Assembly (NCBI GenBank): GCA_003453695.1
Contig: DMNK01000158.1
Location: 5,413 to 25,882, forward strand
DNA: 20,470 bases
Origin: Acidimicrobiaceae bacterium
GTDB taxonomy: Bacteria; Actinomycetota; Acidimicrobiia; Acidimicrobiales; UBA8190
Reading direction: 5' to 3'
Position numbers and translations under genes: made by a program
The notes under the pieces: model-generated
Told to the model about the DNA's origin: nothing
Databases searched by the model: none
The model's input: the letters and a program-made list of their open reading frames with translations, nothing else
In this document: in pieces, positions 7,019-14,403 of the stretch
Layout: each line of letters starts with the position of its first letter
Numbering within the stretch: the first letter of the stretch is position 1

Positions 7019-8590
7019 GTGAACGAAGGCAGCGATCTGGGCGTCGTCATCCCGACGCAGAACCGCTGGAGCGTGCTCGAACGGACGGTCGAGGCGCTGC
7101 GACGCCAGACGGTGACGGGCTTTCAGCTGGTGGTCGTGGTGGACAAAGGGGCCCAGCCACCGTCCTTCCTGAACGGCGTCCAAGTGGTGGAGCGCTCGCA
7201 GGGAGGAGTCAGCGCAGCTCGCAACACCGGGTTGGCAGCCACCACCCTTCCGATTGTCCTGTTCCTCGGGGACGACACCATTCCCGACGTCGACCTGGTG
7301 GCACGACACTTGGCCGTGCACCGGCGACACCCCCAAGCAGAGGTGGGGGTGCTCGGCGCCGTCCGCTGGCACCCCGAGGCCGCCCGGGGCCGGCTGCAGC
7401 GGTGGCTGGAATGGTCGGGAAACCAGTTCGACTACCGCACGATCGTCGGAGAAGAAGCGGGGTGGGGAAGGCTGTACTCGAGCAACGTCTCGCTCAAACG
7501 CCAGCTGCTGCTCGACGTGGGGGGTTTCGACGAGGACTTCGTCTTCGGGTACGAGGACACCGAGCTGGGCCTGCGCCTGGACGCCAAGGGCCTACGACTG
7601 CTCTATGAGCCTGAGGCCGTGGTGCAGCACCTCCATCGATACACGTGGCCGGCGGTCGAAAGACGCTTCCTCCTCGTCGGAGGTGCCGAGTATCTGATGG
7701 TGCGGAAGCACCCCGAAGTCCCGCCGCATTTCCTCCAGAAGCTCACGAGCCATCGGCCCGTCTCGCCCGTCTCGCTGTGGCCGCGCCTGGTGGACCTCGT
7801 CCCGAGCTGGGCGGGCCGCCTGCGTCGGGAGGCGGAGGAGCGCGCCGACGCCTGCTACTCCAAGCGCCTCGCTCCCGGCTTCGTCGCCGGATGGTTGGCG
7901 GCTGCGGAACTCGACGAGTTGGGTGAGCCGGTGCTCGACGGACAGTTCGAGCAGGTCGTCTCGGCGCGGCTGGGCGAACAACGCTGGCTGGGCGAACTGC
8001 TCCCGCTCCTCCCTCGTGGCAGCCCGCTCCTCGCCATGGGGTGCTCGGCCACCCTGGCGATGGCGCTGGCGGATGCCGGCTACGACGTCACGTTCGTCAC
8101 GCAGAGCCCCGCCGACCGGGGGGTCCTCCGACGTCGGTTGCAGAACCGTCGGGTGGCTGGGGATCGGCTGGCGATCAAAGAGCTCGAGGACCTGGGCGCC
8201 ACGGATGGTTTCGCTGCCGGCCTGGTGTTCGGGTCCGAGGGCGCCGGTGTGGAGGGCCCGGCGTTGGCGGCTGCGGAACGACGGTCCGCTCTCGTGGCGG
8301 TGTCGCTCCCCGGTCGCAGGCGTCCGGACGCGTCGGAACCGAATCGGCCAGGGGGTGCTGCCACTTCGATCAAACGGGGGCGCCAAGCACAGGGCGCCAC
8401 CGTCCTTCGCCGGCGCTACGACGACGGAAGCGAACTGCGCGTCTACCGGGGTGGCGGACCTCGGCACCTGCTGCGCGGGCCCAGCCGGAGCCGTCCTCCT
8501 GTGGAGGCGGCCAAGGCCTACCTGGGCCGGTGGCTGGGAAGGCGGCCCTGGGTGCCGCCGAACGTTTCCCGGCCGGCTCGACGCGGCTGA
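7019..8590 (+). CDS. Family 2 glycosyltransferase with C-terminal degenerate methyltransferase-like domain
   Basis: A 523-residue protein read from GTG 7019. The N-terminal GT-A domain (about 1-250) starts with LGVVIPTQNRW, has the nucleotide-sugar segment GVSAARNTGLA, the metal-binding pair D85-D86 in LGDDT, and GFDEDF followed by the probable catalytic E179-D180 in GYEDTELGLRL. After a linker, residues about 330-440 look like a Rossmann methyltransferase fold (LLAMGCSATLAMALADAGYDV from residue 337). Its glycine loop is GCSAT instead of GxGxG and no acidic residue ends the second strand, so S-adenosylmethionine binding is doubtful. The last 80 residues are basic and low in complexity. The frame stays open back to 6860, but that part overlaps the acyltransferase and lacks homology. 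It is likely a cytoplasmic or membrane-bound sugar transferase for a surface glycan or glycolipid; donor and acceptor are unknown. Confidence 0.85.
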   Translation: MNEGSDLGVVIPTQNRWSVLERTVEALRRQTVTGFQLVVVVDKGAQPPSFLNGVQVVERSQGGVSAARNTGLAATTLPIVLFLGDDTIPDVDLVARHLAVHRRHPQAEVGVLGAVRWHPEAARGRLQRWLEWSGNQFDYRTIVGEEAGWGRLYSSNVSLKRQLLLDVGGFDEDFVFGYEDTELGLRLDAKGLRLLYEPEAVVQHLHRYTWPAVERRFLLVGGAEYLMVRKHPEVPPHFLQKLTSHRPVSPVSLWPRLVDLVPSWAGRLRREAEERADACYSKRLAPGFVAGWLAAAELDELGEPVLDGQFEQVVSARLGEQRWLGELLPLLPRGSPLLAMGCSATLAMALADAGYDVTFVTQSPADRGVLRRRLQNRRVAGDRLAIKELEDLGATDGFAAGLVFGSEGAGVEGPALAAAERRSALVAVSLPGRRRPDASEPNRPGGAATSIKRGRQAQGATVLRRRYDDGSELRVYRGGGPRHLLRGPSRSRPPVEAAKAYLGRWLGRRPWVPPNVSRPARRG

Positions 8591-8591
8591 C

Positions 8592-8597
8592 TAGCAT
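8592..8597 (+). promoter_or_regulatory. Candidate -10 element for the mini-ORF/methyltransferase transcript
   Basis: TAGCAT sits just behind the GT2 stop codon, 8 bases before ATG 8606. The spacing matches other hexamers in this window that are followed by a start codon with no leader. No -35 element can be recognised. Confidence 0.4.
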
Positions 8598-8605
8598 CGC
8601 CGCCG

Positions 8606-8686
8606 ATGAACAGCGACGCTCTCAATTCCTCGATCCTGCGCGGCGCGCCAACCCACGGCGACGCTGCGGTGTCGACCGGAGCGTGA
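8606..8686 (+). CDS. Leaderless 26-codon mini-ORF overlapping the methyltransferase start
   Basis: ATG 8606 opens a 26-codon frame (it begins MNSDALNSSI) that closes at TGA 8684-8686. The TGA shares its T and G with the GTG 8683 start of the methyltransferase, making a GTGA overlap. The ATG stands 8 bases behind a TAGCAT hexamer, so a transcript from there would begin at or next to the start codon. The frame differs from that of the methyltransferase, so it is not simply an N-terminal extension. The peptide has no recognisable domain. Its likely role, if real, is to load ribosomes for translational coupling of the next gene, which has GGAG only two bases from its start codon. Alternatively it is chance. 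No independent support is available from the sequence alone. Confidence 0.4.
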   Translation: MNSDALNSSILRGAPTHGDAAVSTGA

Positions 8687-9429
8687 ACCCGACGGAGCTG
8701 CGCGCCGAGGTCGGCCGGTACGGCTGGTACCACACCCTCGACCTCGGCAACGGGGTCGTGACCGAGGGAATGTTCGACCATCGCCCCGTCGAAAGCCGGG
8801 TGATGCTTCCCGACGATCTCTCGGGAGCACGCTGTCTCGACGTGGGCACGATGGACGGTTACTGGGCGTTCGCCATGGAGCGCCGTGGCGCTGCCGAGGT
8901 GGTAGCGGTGGACCTGGCCGATCCAGAAGCGCTCGACTGGCCGGTCTCCCTCCGTGCCAAGCGGGTGAGGACACCCGACGAGACGAAGGCGGGGAAGACG
9001 CTCGACGAGACGAAGGGCGATCGCTTCGAGTTGGCCAAGGAGGCCCTGGGATCGAAGGTCACCCGTGTCCCGCGGTCGGTGTACGACCTGGACGAAGACC
9101 TGGGCACCTTCGACGTGGTCTTCTGCGGCGACATGCTGGTGCACCTCAAGAACCCGCCGAGCGCCGTCGAAGGCCTGCGGCGGGTGTGCCGCGACATCGC
9201 CATCGTCTACAACCCGACCAAGGAGCAGTTCGGACATCGGCGCCGCCCTCTGGCGCAGTTCGACGGCATCGACGAGTTCGAGTGGTGGCTGCCCAACCGT
9301 GCCGCGCTCCGCCGTCTCATGGTGGCGGGGGGATTCTCCTCCGTCGAGGAAGGGACGCCCTTCGACTTGCCGGCGCGAGGGGGCGGCGGCTGGAAGGGCC
9401 GCCGGGGCGTGGTCAAGGGACACGTCTGA
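8683..9429 (+). CDS. CmoB-like class I SAM-dependent methyltransferase
   Basis: A 248-residue protein from GTG 8683. The N-terminus GWYHTLDLGNGVVTEGMFD is typical of the CmoB/DUF1698-like group. Motif I is CLDVGTMDGYWAF, the acidic end of strand two is VVAVDLADPE, and motif IV is FDVVFCGDMLVHLKNP. The Rossmann core and SAM site therefore look intact, unlike the domain in the preceding gene. Bacterial CmoB itself modifies tRNA wobble uridine, but relatives in sugar clusters methylate glycans or lipids; the flanking glycosyltransferases favour the latter here. An insertion at about residues 98-114 holds a 9-residue duplication built on DETK. The start is supported by the GTGA overlap with the mini-ORF and by homology beginning a few residues later. 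The frame extends upstream to 8041 only as a shadow of the GT2 gene. Confidence 0.85.
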   Translation: MNPTELRAEVGRYGWYHTLDLGNGVVTEGMFDHRPVESRVMLPDDLSGARCLDVGTMDGYWAFAMERRGAAEVVAVDLADPEALDWPVSLRAKRVRTPDETKAGKTLDETKGDRFELAKEALGSKVTRVPRSVYDLDEDLGTFDVVFCGDMLVHLKNPPSAVEGLRRVCRDIAIVYNPTKEQFGHRRRPLAQFDGIDEFEWWLPNRAALRRLMVAGGFSSVEEGTPFDLPARGGGGWKGRRGVVKGHV

Positions 9430-9449
9430 ATGACCTCCCGGTCGGTTCA

Positions 9450-10691
9450 GTGCGGATCCTCGTACTGACCAACATGTATCCCCCCCATGCCTTTGGGGGC
9501 TACGAACGCCAGTGTTCCGACGTCGTCCGGCGATGGGTGGCGGCGGGCCACGAGGTCCTCGTGCTGACGAGCGACGTGAGGCTTCCGGTTGAGGATCGGC
9601 GATTCGCGGCTGACGCCGACGAGGAGGAGGTGTCTGGCCTCGCTGTACGCCGGGTGCTGAAGCTGTACTGGGACAACCATGTCGTGCTCCGGCCTTCCGT
9701 CTGGGGCCGCCTGCGCCTCGAGCGGGACAACCAGCGCCGGCTCAACGAGGTGATGCGTGACTTCCGGCCCGACGTCGCCTCGGCGTGGGCCATGGGGGCG
9801 ATGTCGCTCGGGTTGCTGACCCGCCTCGGTGAGCTCGGCCTTCCCGTGGTGTCGGTGGTGTGCGACCAATGGCCGGAATATGCGCCCCATCTGGACGCCT
9901 GGGGTGAGCTCTGCGCCGGGCACCCCCACCTGGCGCAGTTGGCCAGGTCGGTGACGGGCCTGCCGTGCCGGTTGCCCGACCTCGACGCCCTGGGGCCGGC
10001 GTGCTTCATCAGCGAGACCGTGCGCAACGGTGCCCGGGAGCATTCTCCTTGGGCCTTCCCCGGCGCCGGCATCGTCCCCGGCATGGTGGACCGGTCGGAG
10101 CTTCAGCCCGCCCCCGACGCCGGACGGCGGCCGTGGTCCTGGCGCCTGCTGCACGTGGGGCGCTTCGACCCCCGAAAGGGCATCCACGTCGCCGTGGAAG
10201 CCCTCACCCACCTCCCACCGGCGACGCGGTTGGAGGTGCTCGGCAGCGGGGACCGGAGCTATCTGGCGCAGCTCCAGGACCTCGCCGGGCGTCTGAAGGT
10301 CGCCGAGCAGGTGCATTTCGGCTCGACGTCCCGCCACGAGCTCGGTGCCGTGTACCGAGGGGCGGACGCGCTCGTGTTCGCTCCGCTGTGGGAGGAGGGG
10401 TTCGGCCTGGTTCCGTTGGAGGCGATGGCGTGCGGCACTCCGGTGGTGGCGAGCCCCACCGGCGGGGCGACCGAGTTCCTCGTGGACGGGCACAACTGCG
10501 TCACCTTCGAGGGTGGCGAGCCCGCGTCATTGGCCGAAGCGGTGCAGCGTCTGGCCGGCGACCCCGGTCTTCGTCGCCAGGTCGTGGAGGGCGGCCTCGC
10601 CACAGCCGCTCGCCACGACACCGACACGCTGGCCGCCGAGCTCGAGCAGCTGCACGAGCATGCGGCTGCACGGCAGGGCGCCTCCGGGTGA
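9450..10691 (+). CDS. GT-B glycosyltransferase, family 4
   Basis: A 413-residue retaining glycosyltransferase. The N-terminal Rossmann domain begins VRILVLTNMYPPHAFGGYER, with the glycine-rich acceptor loop of GT4 enzymes. The C-terminal donor domain begins near LLHVGRFDPRKGIHVA (Arg/Lys of the donor phosphate site) and carries the EX7E element in EEGFGLVPLEAMACGTPVV, followed by SPTGGATEFL. I chose GTG 9450 because the family sequence starts there and no other in-frame start lies between it and the preceding stop; there is no obvious ribosome site. It lies 20 bases after the methyltransferase, so the two are likely cotranscribed. The donor could be GDP-mannose or another NDP-sugar. It is not the PimA orthologue, which lies downstream. 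Confidence 0.9.
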   Translation: MRILVLTNMYPPHAFGGYERQCSDVVRRWVAAGHEVLVLTSDVRLPVEDRRFAADADEEEVSGLAVRRVLKLYWDNHVVLRPSVWGRLRLERDNQRRLNEVMRDFRPDVASAWAMGAMSLGLLTRLGELGLPVVSVVCDQWPEYAPHLDAWGELCAGHPHLAQLARSVTGLPCRLPDLDALGPACFISETVRNGAREHSPWAFPGAGIVPGMVDRSELQPAPDAGRRPWSWRLLHVGRFDPRKGIHVAVEALTHLPPATRLEVLGSGDRSYLAQLQDLAGRLKVAEQVHFGSTSRHELGAVYRGADALVFAPLWEEGFGLVPLEAMACGTPVVASPTGGATEFLVDGHNCVTFEGGEPASLAEAVQRLAGDPGLRRQVVEGGLATAARHDTDTLAAELEQLHEHAAARQGASG

Positions 10692-10727
10692 CCGGGGCTC
10701 CGAAGCCTCCCCGAACCGGCGGGCCTG

Positions 10728-11180
10728 CTACTGCGGGCGGGGGCGGGCTCCCGGCATGGGCGGGAGCCCGGGGCGCTGGCCGCCGCCGGCCCTGCCCTTC
10801 TGACGGCCCTGACGGCCGGCCGCCCGGCGCATCTCCCGTCCGGCGCGCGAGTCGAGCTCACCGGAGAGACTGGCTTCGAGGAGCTGGCGGCGCTGCTTGA
10901 CCGGCACCCGTGACAGATAGTCGTCGAGCTCGGCCAGCTGGTCGGGTATCGCCCGGCCCTTCTTCTTGCTCTTGTCGAGGAACCGGATGAGGCGCCGCGC
11001 GTAGAAGCGACGCACGGCACCGACCTGCATCACCCGGCGAAACAGGCGGGCCCGGCGGTTGAGGGGCTTGGTGGGATCTGCTCCTTGGGCGAGGCGCGAC
11101 GCGCCCTTCCCCGCCGAGGCCGCCCGCCGGCGCTGCGCTCGGTTGGCACCGCTCGGGGCGGGGGGCCGTCGTGCTGGCAT
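10728..11180 (-). CDS. Very basic 150-residue protein of unknown function
   Basis: I do not recognise this gene. Read from ATG 11180 it gives 150 residues, exceptionally rich in Arg, Lys, Ala and Gly at both ends. The central block (about residues 45-110) looks ordered and amphipathic: RRARLFRRVMQVGAVRRF, then RLIRFLDKSKKKGRAIPDQ and LAELDDYLSRVPVKQRRQLL. The C-terminal 30 residues are Gly/Pro/Arg-rich. There is no signal peptide and no membrane segment. The composition suggests nucleic-acid or ribosome binding, but that is inference. It converges on the GT4 gene (36-base gap) and diverges from pimA (45 bases). AAGGGAG lies just before the ATG. The frame is open to 11588, but that extension overlaps pimA in antisense and is likely spurious. 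A real gene is probable, as the low-complexity tails flank a balanced core. Confidence 0.65.
   Translation of the reverse strand: MPARRPPAPSGANRAQRRRAASAGKGASRLAQGADPTKPLNRRARLFRRVMQVGAVRRFYARRLIRFLDKSKKKGRAIPDQLAELDDYLSRVPVKQRRQLLEASLSGELDSRAGREMRRAAGRQGRQKGRAGGGQRPGLPPMPGARPRPQ
10744..10770. terminator. Perfect 10-bp GC-rich hairpin near convergent gene ends
   Basis: CGGGCTCCCG (10744-10753) is perfectly complementary to CGGGAGCCCG (10761-10770) with a 7-base loop, GCATGGG. It lies 53 bases after the GT4 stop codon and inside the last codons of the reverse-strand basic protein. It is the strongest short inverted repeat I noticed. It may terminate the glycosyltransferase transcript or protect its 3' end. 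No T-tract follows, so intrinsic termination is not assured. Confidence 0.35.
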
Positions 11181-11212
11181 GGCTCCCTTTCTAACGCGTG
11201 GCGGGCTGCCCC

Positions 11213-11218
11213 TAGCCT
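11213..11218 (+). promoter_or_regulatory. Candidate -10 element for leaderless pimA
   Basis: TAGCCT is followed by exactly 7 bases and then ATG 11226. Transcription starting at the usual distance would begin at the start codon, and there is no Shine-Dalgarno sequence. The hexamer lies in the 45-base divergent gap shared with the reverse-strand basic protein. Confidence 0.5.
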
Positions 11219-11225
11219 GCCCACG

Positions 11226-12344
11226 ATGCGTGTGGCGCTGGTGTGCCCCTACAGCCTGTCGGCGCCCGGTGGCGTACAAGGCCAGGTCCTCGGCCTGGCG
11301 CGGGCGCTGCGGCGCGCCGGGCACGAGGCGGTGGTCCTGGCACCCGTCGACTCGCCGCTGCCCGACACGAGGCTGCCCGCCGGTGCCGTCGTCGCCCTGG
11401 GACGCACCGTTCCCGTCCCCGCCAACGGCTCGGTGGCCAGGTTGGCGGTGAACCCGCTCGCCGCCGGTCGCGTCGTCGGGGCGCTGCGGCGTCTCCGGCC
11501 GGCGGTCGTGCACCTCCACGAGCCGCTCGCCCCGGGGCCCACGTGGGCGGCCATGGCCCGGCCGGAGCCCAAGGTCGGCACCTTCCACCGGGCCGGGGAC
11601 GTGAAAGGTGTCCGCCTGCTCGCCCCTGCCGCCCGGCTCCTCGGGTCACGACTGGCGGCGCGCACCGCCGTGTCGGAACAGGCCCGCCACACCGCCCAGC
11701 GGCTGGTCGGCGGCGACTACGTCCTCGTCGGCAACGGGGTGGAGCTCGACCGGTTCGCCACCGCCCAGCCGTGGCCCACCGAAGGACCGACGGTCGTGTT
11801 CGTGGGCCGCCACGAACCACGCAAGGGGCTCGACGTCCTTCTCGACGCCTTCGGGCAGCTCGACCCGGCGCTGGGCGCCCGCCTGTGGGTGGCGGGGGAG
11901 GGCCCCGAGACGGCGGGGCTCAAACACCGCTTCGGCGCGTCGGGCGGCGTCGAATGGCTGGGACGGGTCGACGACGACGAGCTGGCCCGACGCATGGTCG
12001 CCGCCACCGCCCTGTGCGCGCCGTCGCGTTTCGGCGAGTCGTTCGGCGTGGTGCTGCTCGAGGCCATGGCGGCCCGAGCCGTCGTGGTGGCGAGCGACAT
12101 CCCGGGATACGCGGCCGTGGTGGGCTCGCACGGCGTGCTCGTGCCTCCCGGCGACGCCGCCGCGCTGGCCGGGGCGCTGGGCACGGTGCTCGCCCCCGGC
12201 GCCTCGGGCGGAGTGGGCTCGCCGGCGTTCTTGCAGGCCGCCGCGGCCCACGGGCGGCACTGGTCGATGGACGCCGTCGCCGAGCGCTATCTCGAGGTGT
12301 ACCGGGCCACGCTCGACACGGGCCCGGCGCCGGCGGCACCGTAG
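11226..12344 (+). CDS. pimA: Phosphatidylinositol alpha-mannosyltransferase
   Basis: A 372-residue GT4 enzyme that should transfer mannose from GDP-mannose to phosphatidylinositol, giving PIM1 at the inner face of the cytoplasmic membrane. The N-terminal sequence MRVALVCPYSLSAPGGVQGQ is the PimA acceptor-loop signature, followed by HLHEPLAP (97-103) and GTFH with H121 in the place of the catalytic-region His of mycobacterial PimA. The donor domain has GRHEPRKGL (R195, R199, K200) and the EX7E pair E271 and E279 in ESFGVVLLE. Length and order match the family. The start at 11226 fits both homology and the TAGCCT box 7 bases before it; the open frame upstream to 11085 is antisense to the neighbour. 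The partner genes pgsA and patA lie upstream, separated by four extra genes. The mannose specificity is inferred. Confidence 0.9.
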   Translation: MRVALVCPYSLSAPGGVQGQVLGLARALRRAGHEAVVLAPVDSPLPDTRLPAGAVVALGRTVPVPANGSVARLAVNPLAAGRVVGALRRLRPAVVHLHEPLAPGPTWAAMARPEPKVGTFHRAGDVKGVRLLAPAARLLGSRLAARTAVSEQARHTAQRLVGGDYVLVGNGVELDRFATAQPWPTEGPTVVFVGRHEPRKGLDVLLDAFGQLDPALGARLWVAGEGPETAGLKHRFGASGGVEWLGRVDDDELARRMVAATALCAPSRFGESFGVVLLEAMAARAVVVASDIPGYAAVVGSHGVLVPPGDAAALAGALGTVLAPGASGGVGSPAFLQAAAAHGRHWSMDAVAERYLEVYRATLDTGPAPAAP

Positions 12345-12347
12345 AAT
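12342..12347 (+). promoter_or_regulatory. Candidate -10 element for the M48 peptidase gene
   Basis: TAGAAT overlaps the pimA stop codon (TAG 12342-12344) and is followed by 9 bases and then ATG 12357. No ribosome binding site is seen, so transcription may begin within 1-3 bases of the start codon. Confidence 0.4.
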
Positions 12348-12356
12348 TCGCTCTTC

Positions 12357-13448
12357 ATGCCCGATCCTCTCGAGCCCCGCAAGCAGCCGTCCGGCTCCGG
12401 GTCGCGCTCGGGGGCTTCCCGCAACAGACGACGGCAGCGACCCCGGAGCTCGGGGCGCAGTGCCGGGGCCAGGCCGGCCCCGCCCCGCCAGAACCGGTCG
12501 CCCGGACGGCCGACGTCCTCGTCGCGCCGCGGCGGCACGTCCTCCTCACGGGCGCAGTCGGCAGCCGACGAGCTCGCCGAGTCCCTTCTCGCCGCCCCTG
12601 CCGACACGGCCCCGTCCCCTGACACCGCCGCCGACGAGCTGTCGAGCGTGGTGGCGCGCAACAGACGGCGGGCGGTGACGATCGCCGCCCTGCCGGCGGT
12701 CGTGGTGTTGCTCGTCGGGGTGATCGTGGGCGGCGCCGCCTCGGCACTCGTGGCCGGCGTCGTGGTGGGCGCCGCCGCCGCCGGGGTGTGCGGCGCGGTG
12801 CTCTGGCGCGCCTCGCCCCGGATGGTGCTTCGGGCGCTCGGGGCCCGTCTGGTGGACGAAGCCGAAGTCCCCGGGCCCTGCACACAGGTCGAGGGGTTGT
12901 GCGCCACCATGGGCCTGCCCGTCCCCGCCATCTATCTGATCGACGACGACGTCCCCGGCGCCATGGCCGTGGGGCGCGGGCCCAAAGACGGAGCCCTCGT
13001 GCTCACCCGGGGCCTGCTGCCCCTTCTCGACCCGGTGGCGCTGGAAGGCGTCCTCGCCCACGAGCTCGCCCACTTGAAACGGGGCGACACCGCCCCCGCC
13101 TCCGTGGCGGCCGCCCTGGTGCTGATCCTCCGGGTGCCGCCGGGGACCGGCTCTACCGTGTACGCCCTGGCCGGCCACGGCCGCGAGTTCGAGGCCGACC
13201 GCCATGCCGTGTCGGTGACGCGCTATCCGCCCGGCCTGCGTCAGGCCCTCGACCGGCTGTGGCGGGCCATGCCCGACGGGGGCGGGCCCGACAGCGGATC
13301 CTTGGCCCACCGTCGTGCCGGGCAGGTCACCCGCTGGCTCTTCACGGTGCCGCTCCCGGGACGGGGGGGCGGACCAACCGGCGGGGACGACGTCACCGGG
13401 CAGCTCGACGCCACGGCGGTCCGCATCGCTGCACTCGACGAGTGGTGA
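12357..13448 (+). CDS. Membrane-anchored M48 family zinc metallopeptidase
   Basis: A 363-residue peptidase of the HtpX/Ste24 group. The zinc motif is H235-E-L-A-H239, with the third ligand probably E277 in [10 protein letters not shown]. The N-terminal 105 residues are Ser/Arg/Pro-rich and look disordered and strongly basic. Two hydrophobic stretches follow (about 106-150: [20 protein letters not shown] and the next Ala/Val-rich run), then the protease domain. HtpX proteins normally lack such a long basic N-terminus. They act in membrane protein quality control; the substrate here is unknown. The start is supported by the TAGAAT box and the 12-base gap from pimA. It sits between pimA and pdxS, where mycobacteria have other genes. 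Confidence 0.88.
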   Translation: MPDPLEPRKQPSGSGSRSGASRNRRRQRPRSSGRSAGARPAPPRQNRSPGRPTSSSRRGGTSSSRAQSAADELAESLLAAPADTAPSPDTAADELSSVVARNRRRAVTIAALPAVVVLLVGVIVGGAASALVAGVVVGAAAAGVCGAVLWRASPRMVLRALGARLVDEAEVPGPCTQVEGLCATMGLPVPAIYLIDDDVPGAMAVGRGPKDGALVLTRGLLPLLDPVALEGVLAHELAHLKRGDTAPASVAAALVLILRVPPGTGSTVYALAGHGREFEADRHAVSVTRYPPGLRQALDRLWRAMPDGGGPDSGSLAHRRAGQVTRWLFTVPLPGRGGGPTGGDDVTGQLDATAVRIAALDEW

Positions 13449-13482
13449 GGGGGCACCCACGAGGGCCGAAGCAGCCCGGCGG

Positions 13483-13488
13483 TAAACT
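13483..13488 (+). promoter_or_regulatory. Candidate -10 element for leaderless pdxS
   Basis: TAAACT is followed by exactly 7 bases (GCAGCTC) and then GTG 13496. The box matches TAnnnT, and no Shine-Dalgarno sequence lies between box and start. It is the clearest AT-rich hexamer in this gap. Confidence 0.5.
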
Positions 13489-13495
13489 GCAGCTC

Positions 13496-14380
13496 GTGGA
13501 CGAGCAGCGAACCGCGACGACGCGCGTCAAGCGCGGATTGGCCGAGATGCTCCGAGGCGGCGTGATCATGGACGTGGTCACGCCCGAGCAGGCTCGCATC
13601 GCCGAGGATGCCGGGGCCGTCGCCGTCATGGCGCTCGAGCGTGTGCCCGCCGACATCCGTGCCCAGGGAGGGGTGGCCCGCATGAGCGACCCCTCCCTCA
13701 TCGAGGGCATCAAGCAGGCGGTGACCATCCCGGTGATGGCCAAGGCCCGAATCGGCCATTTCGCCGAGGCGCAGGTGCTCGAGGCCCTGGAGGTGGACTA
13801 CGTCGACGAGAGCGAGGTGCTCACCCCCGCCGACGAGGCGCACCACATCGACAAATGGGCGTTCCGCGTCCCCTTCGTGTGCGGCGCCACCAACCTCGGG
13901 GAGGCGCTGCGCCGCATCTCCGAGGGGGCGGCCATGATCCGCTCCAAAGGGGAAGCCGGCACCGGCAACATCGTCGAGGCCGTCCGGCACCTCCGGTCCA
14001 TCCTGGGAGACATCCGGGCCGTGGGCCAGGCCGACTCGGCCGAGCGTTACGGCTGGGCCAAGCGCCTGGCCGCGCCCGTCGACCTCGTCGCCGAAGTAGC
14101 CGACACGGGACGCCTTCCCGTGCCGCTCTTCTGCGCCGGGGGCATCGCCACACCTGCCGACACGGCGCTGGTCATGCAGCTCGGGGCAGAGGCCGTGTTC
14201 GTGGGCTCGGGCATCTTCAAGAGCGAGGACCCCGCTCGCCGGGCGCGGGCCATCGTGGAAGCCACCACCCACTTCGAGGACGCCGAGATCGTGGCCAAGG
14301 TGAGCCGCGGGTTGGGCGCGCCCATGCCCGGCCTGGAGACCGCCGCCCTCGACCAGCGCATGGCCGAGCGGGGCTGGTGA
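13496..14380 (+). CDS. pdxS: Pyridoxal 5'-phosphate synthase lyase subunit
   Basis: A 294-residue (beta/alpha)8 barrel enzyme that builds pyridoxal 5'-phosphate from ribose 5-phosphate, glyceraldehyde 3-phosphate and ammonia supplied by PdxT. Length and sequence are canonical. The catalytic residues are visible: D26 in VIMDVV, K83 in [10 protein letters not shown] (imine with the pentose) and K151 in [28 protein letters not shown] segments of the family are present as [23 protein letters not shown] 13496 gives the family N-terminus and lies 7 bases behind TAAACT, so the transcript is probably leaderless. The frame extends upstream to 12788 only as a shadow of the M48 gene. It works with pdxT, 54 bases downstream, as a 12+12 complex in the cytoplasm. 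Confidence 0.97.
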   Translation: MDEQRTATTRVKRGLAEMLRGGVIMDVVTPEQARIAEDAGAVAVMALERVPADIRAQGGVARMSDPSLIEGIKQAVTIPVMAKARIGHFAEAQVLEALEVDYVDESEVLTPADEAHHIDKWAFRVPFVCGATNLGEALRRISEGAAMIRSKGEAGTGNIVEAVRHLRSILGDIRAVGQADSAERYGWAKRLAAPVDLVAEVADTGRLPVPLFCAGGIATPADTALVMQLGAEAVFVGSGIFKSEDPARRARAIVEATTHFEDAEIVAKVSRGLGAPMPGLETAALDQRMAERGW

Positions 14381-14403
14381 GCGCGGCTGTGCCCCGCTCC
14401 AGC

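Noticed and set aside
8041..8682. Long upstream extension of the methyltransferase frame
   Set aside because: It overlaps the GT2 gene in another frame, is Arg/Gly/Pro-rich and has no homology; the family sequence begins just after GTG 8683.
8606..8686. Mini-ORF as the true N-terminus of the methyltransferase separated by a frameshift
   Set aside because: The methyltransferase family sequence begins almost at GTG 8683, so no N-terminal part is missing. A sequencing frameshift is not needed to explain the gene.
7019..10691. Recent horizontal transfer of the glycosyltransferase cassette judged by base composition
   Set aside because: By eye the GC content and third-position bias resemble the flanking genes, and there are no transposase, integrase, tRNA or direct-repeat borders.
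10728..11588. The full 286-codon reverse frame as one protein
   Set aside because: The upstream 136 codons are antisense to the pimA N-terminal domain, and the balanced protein begins at ATG 11180 with a purine-rich site.
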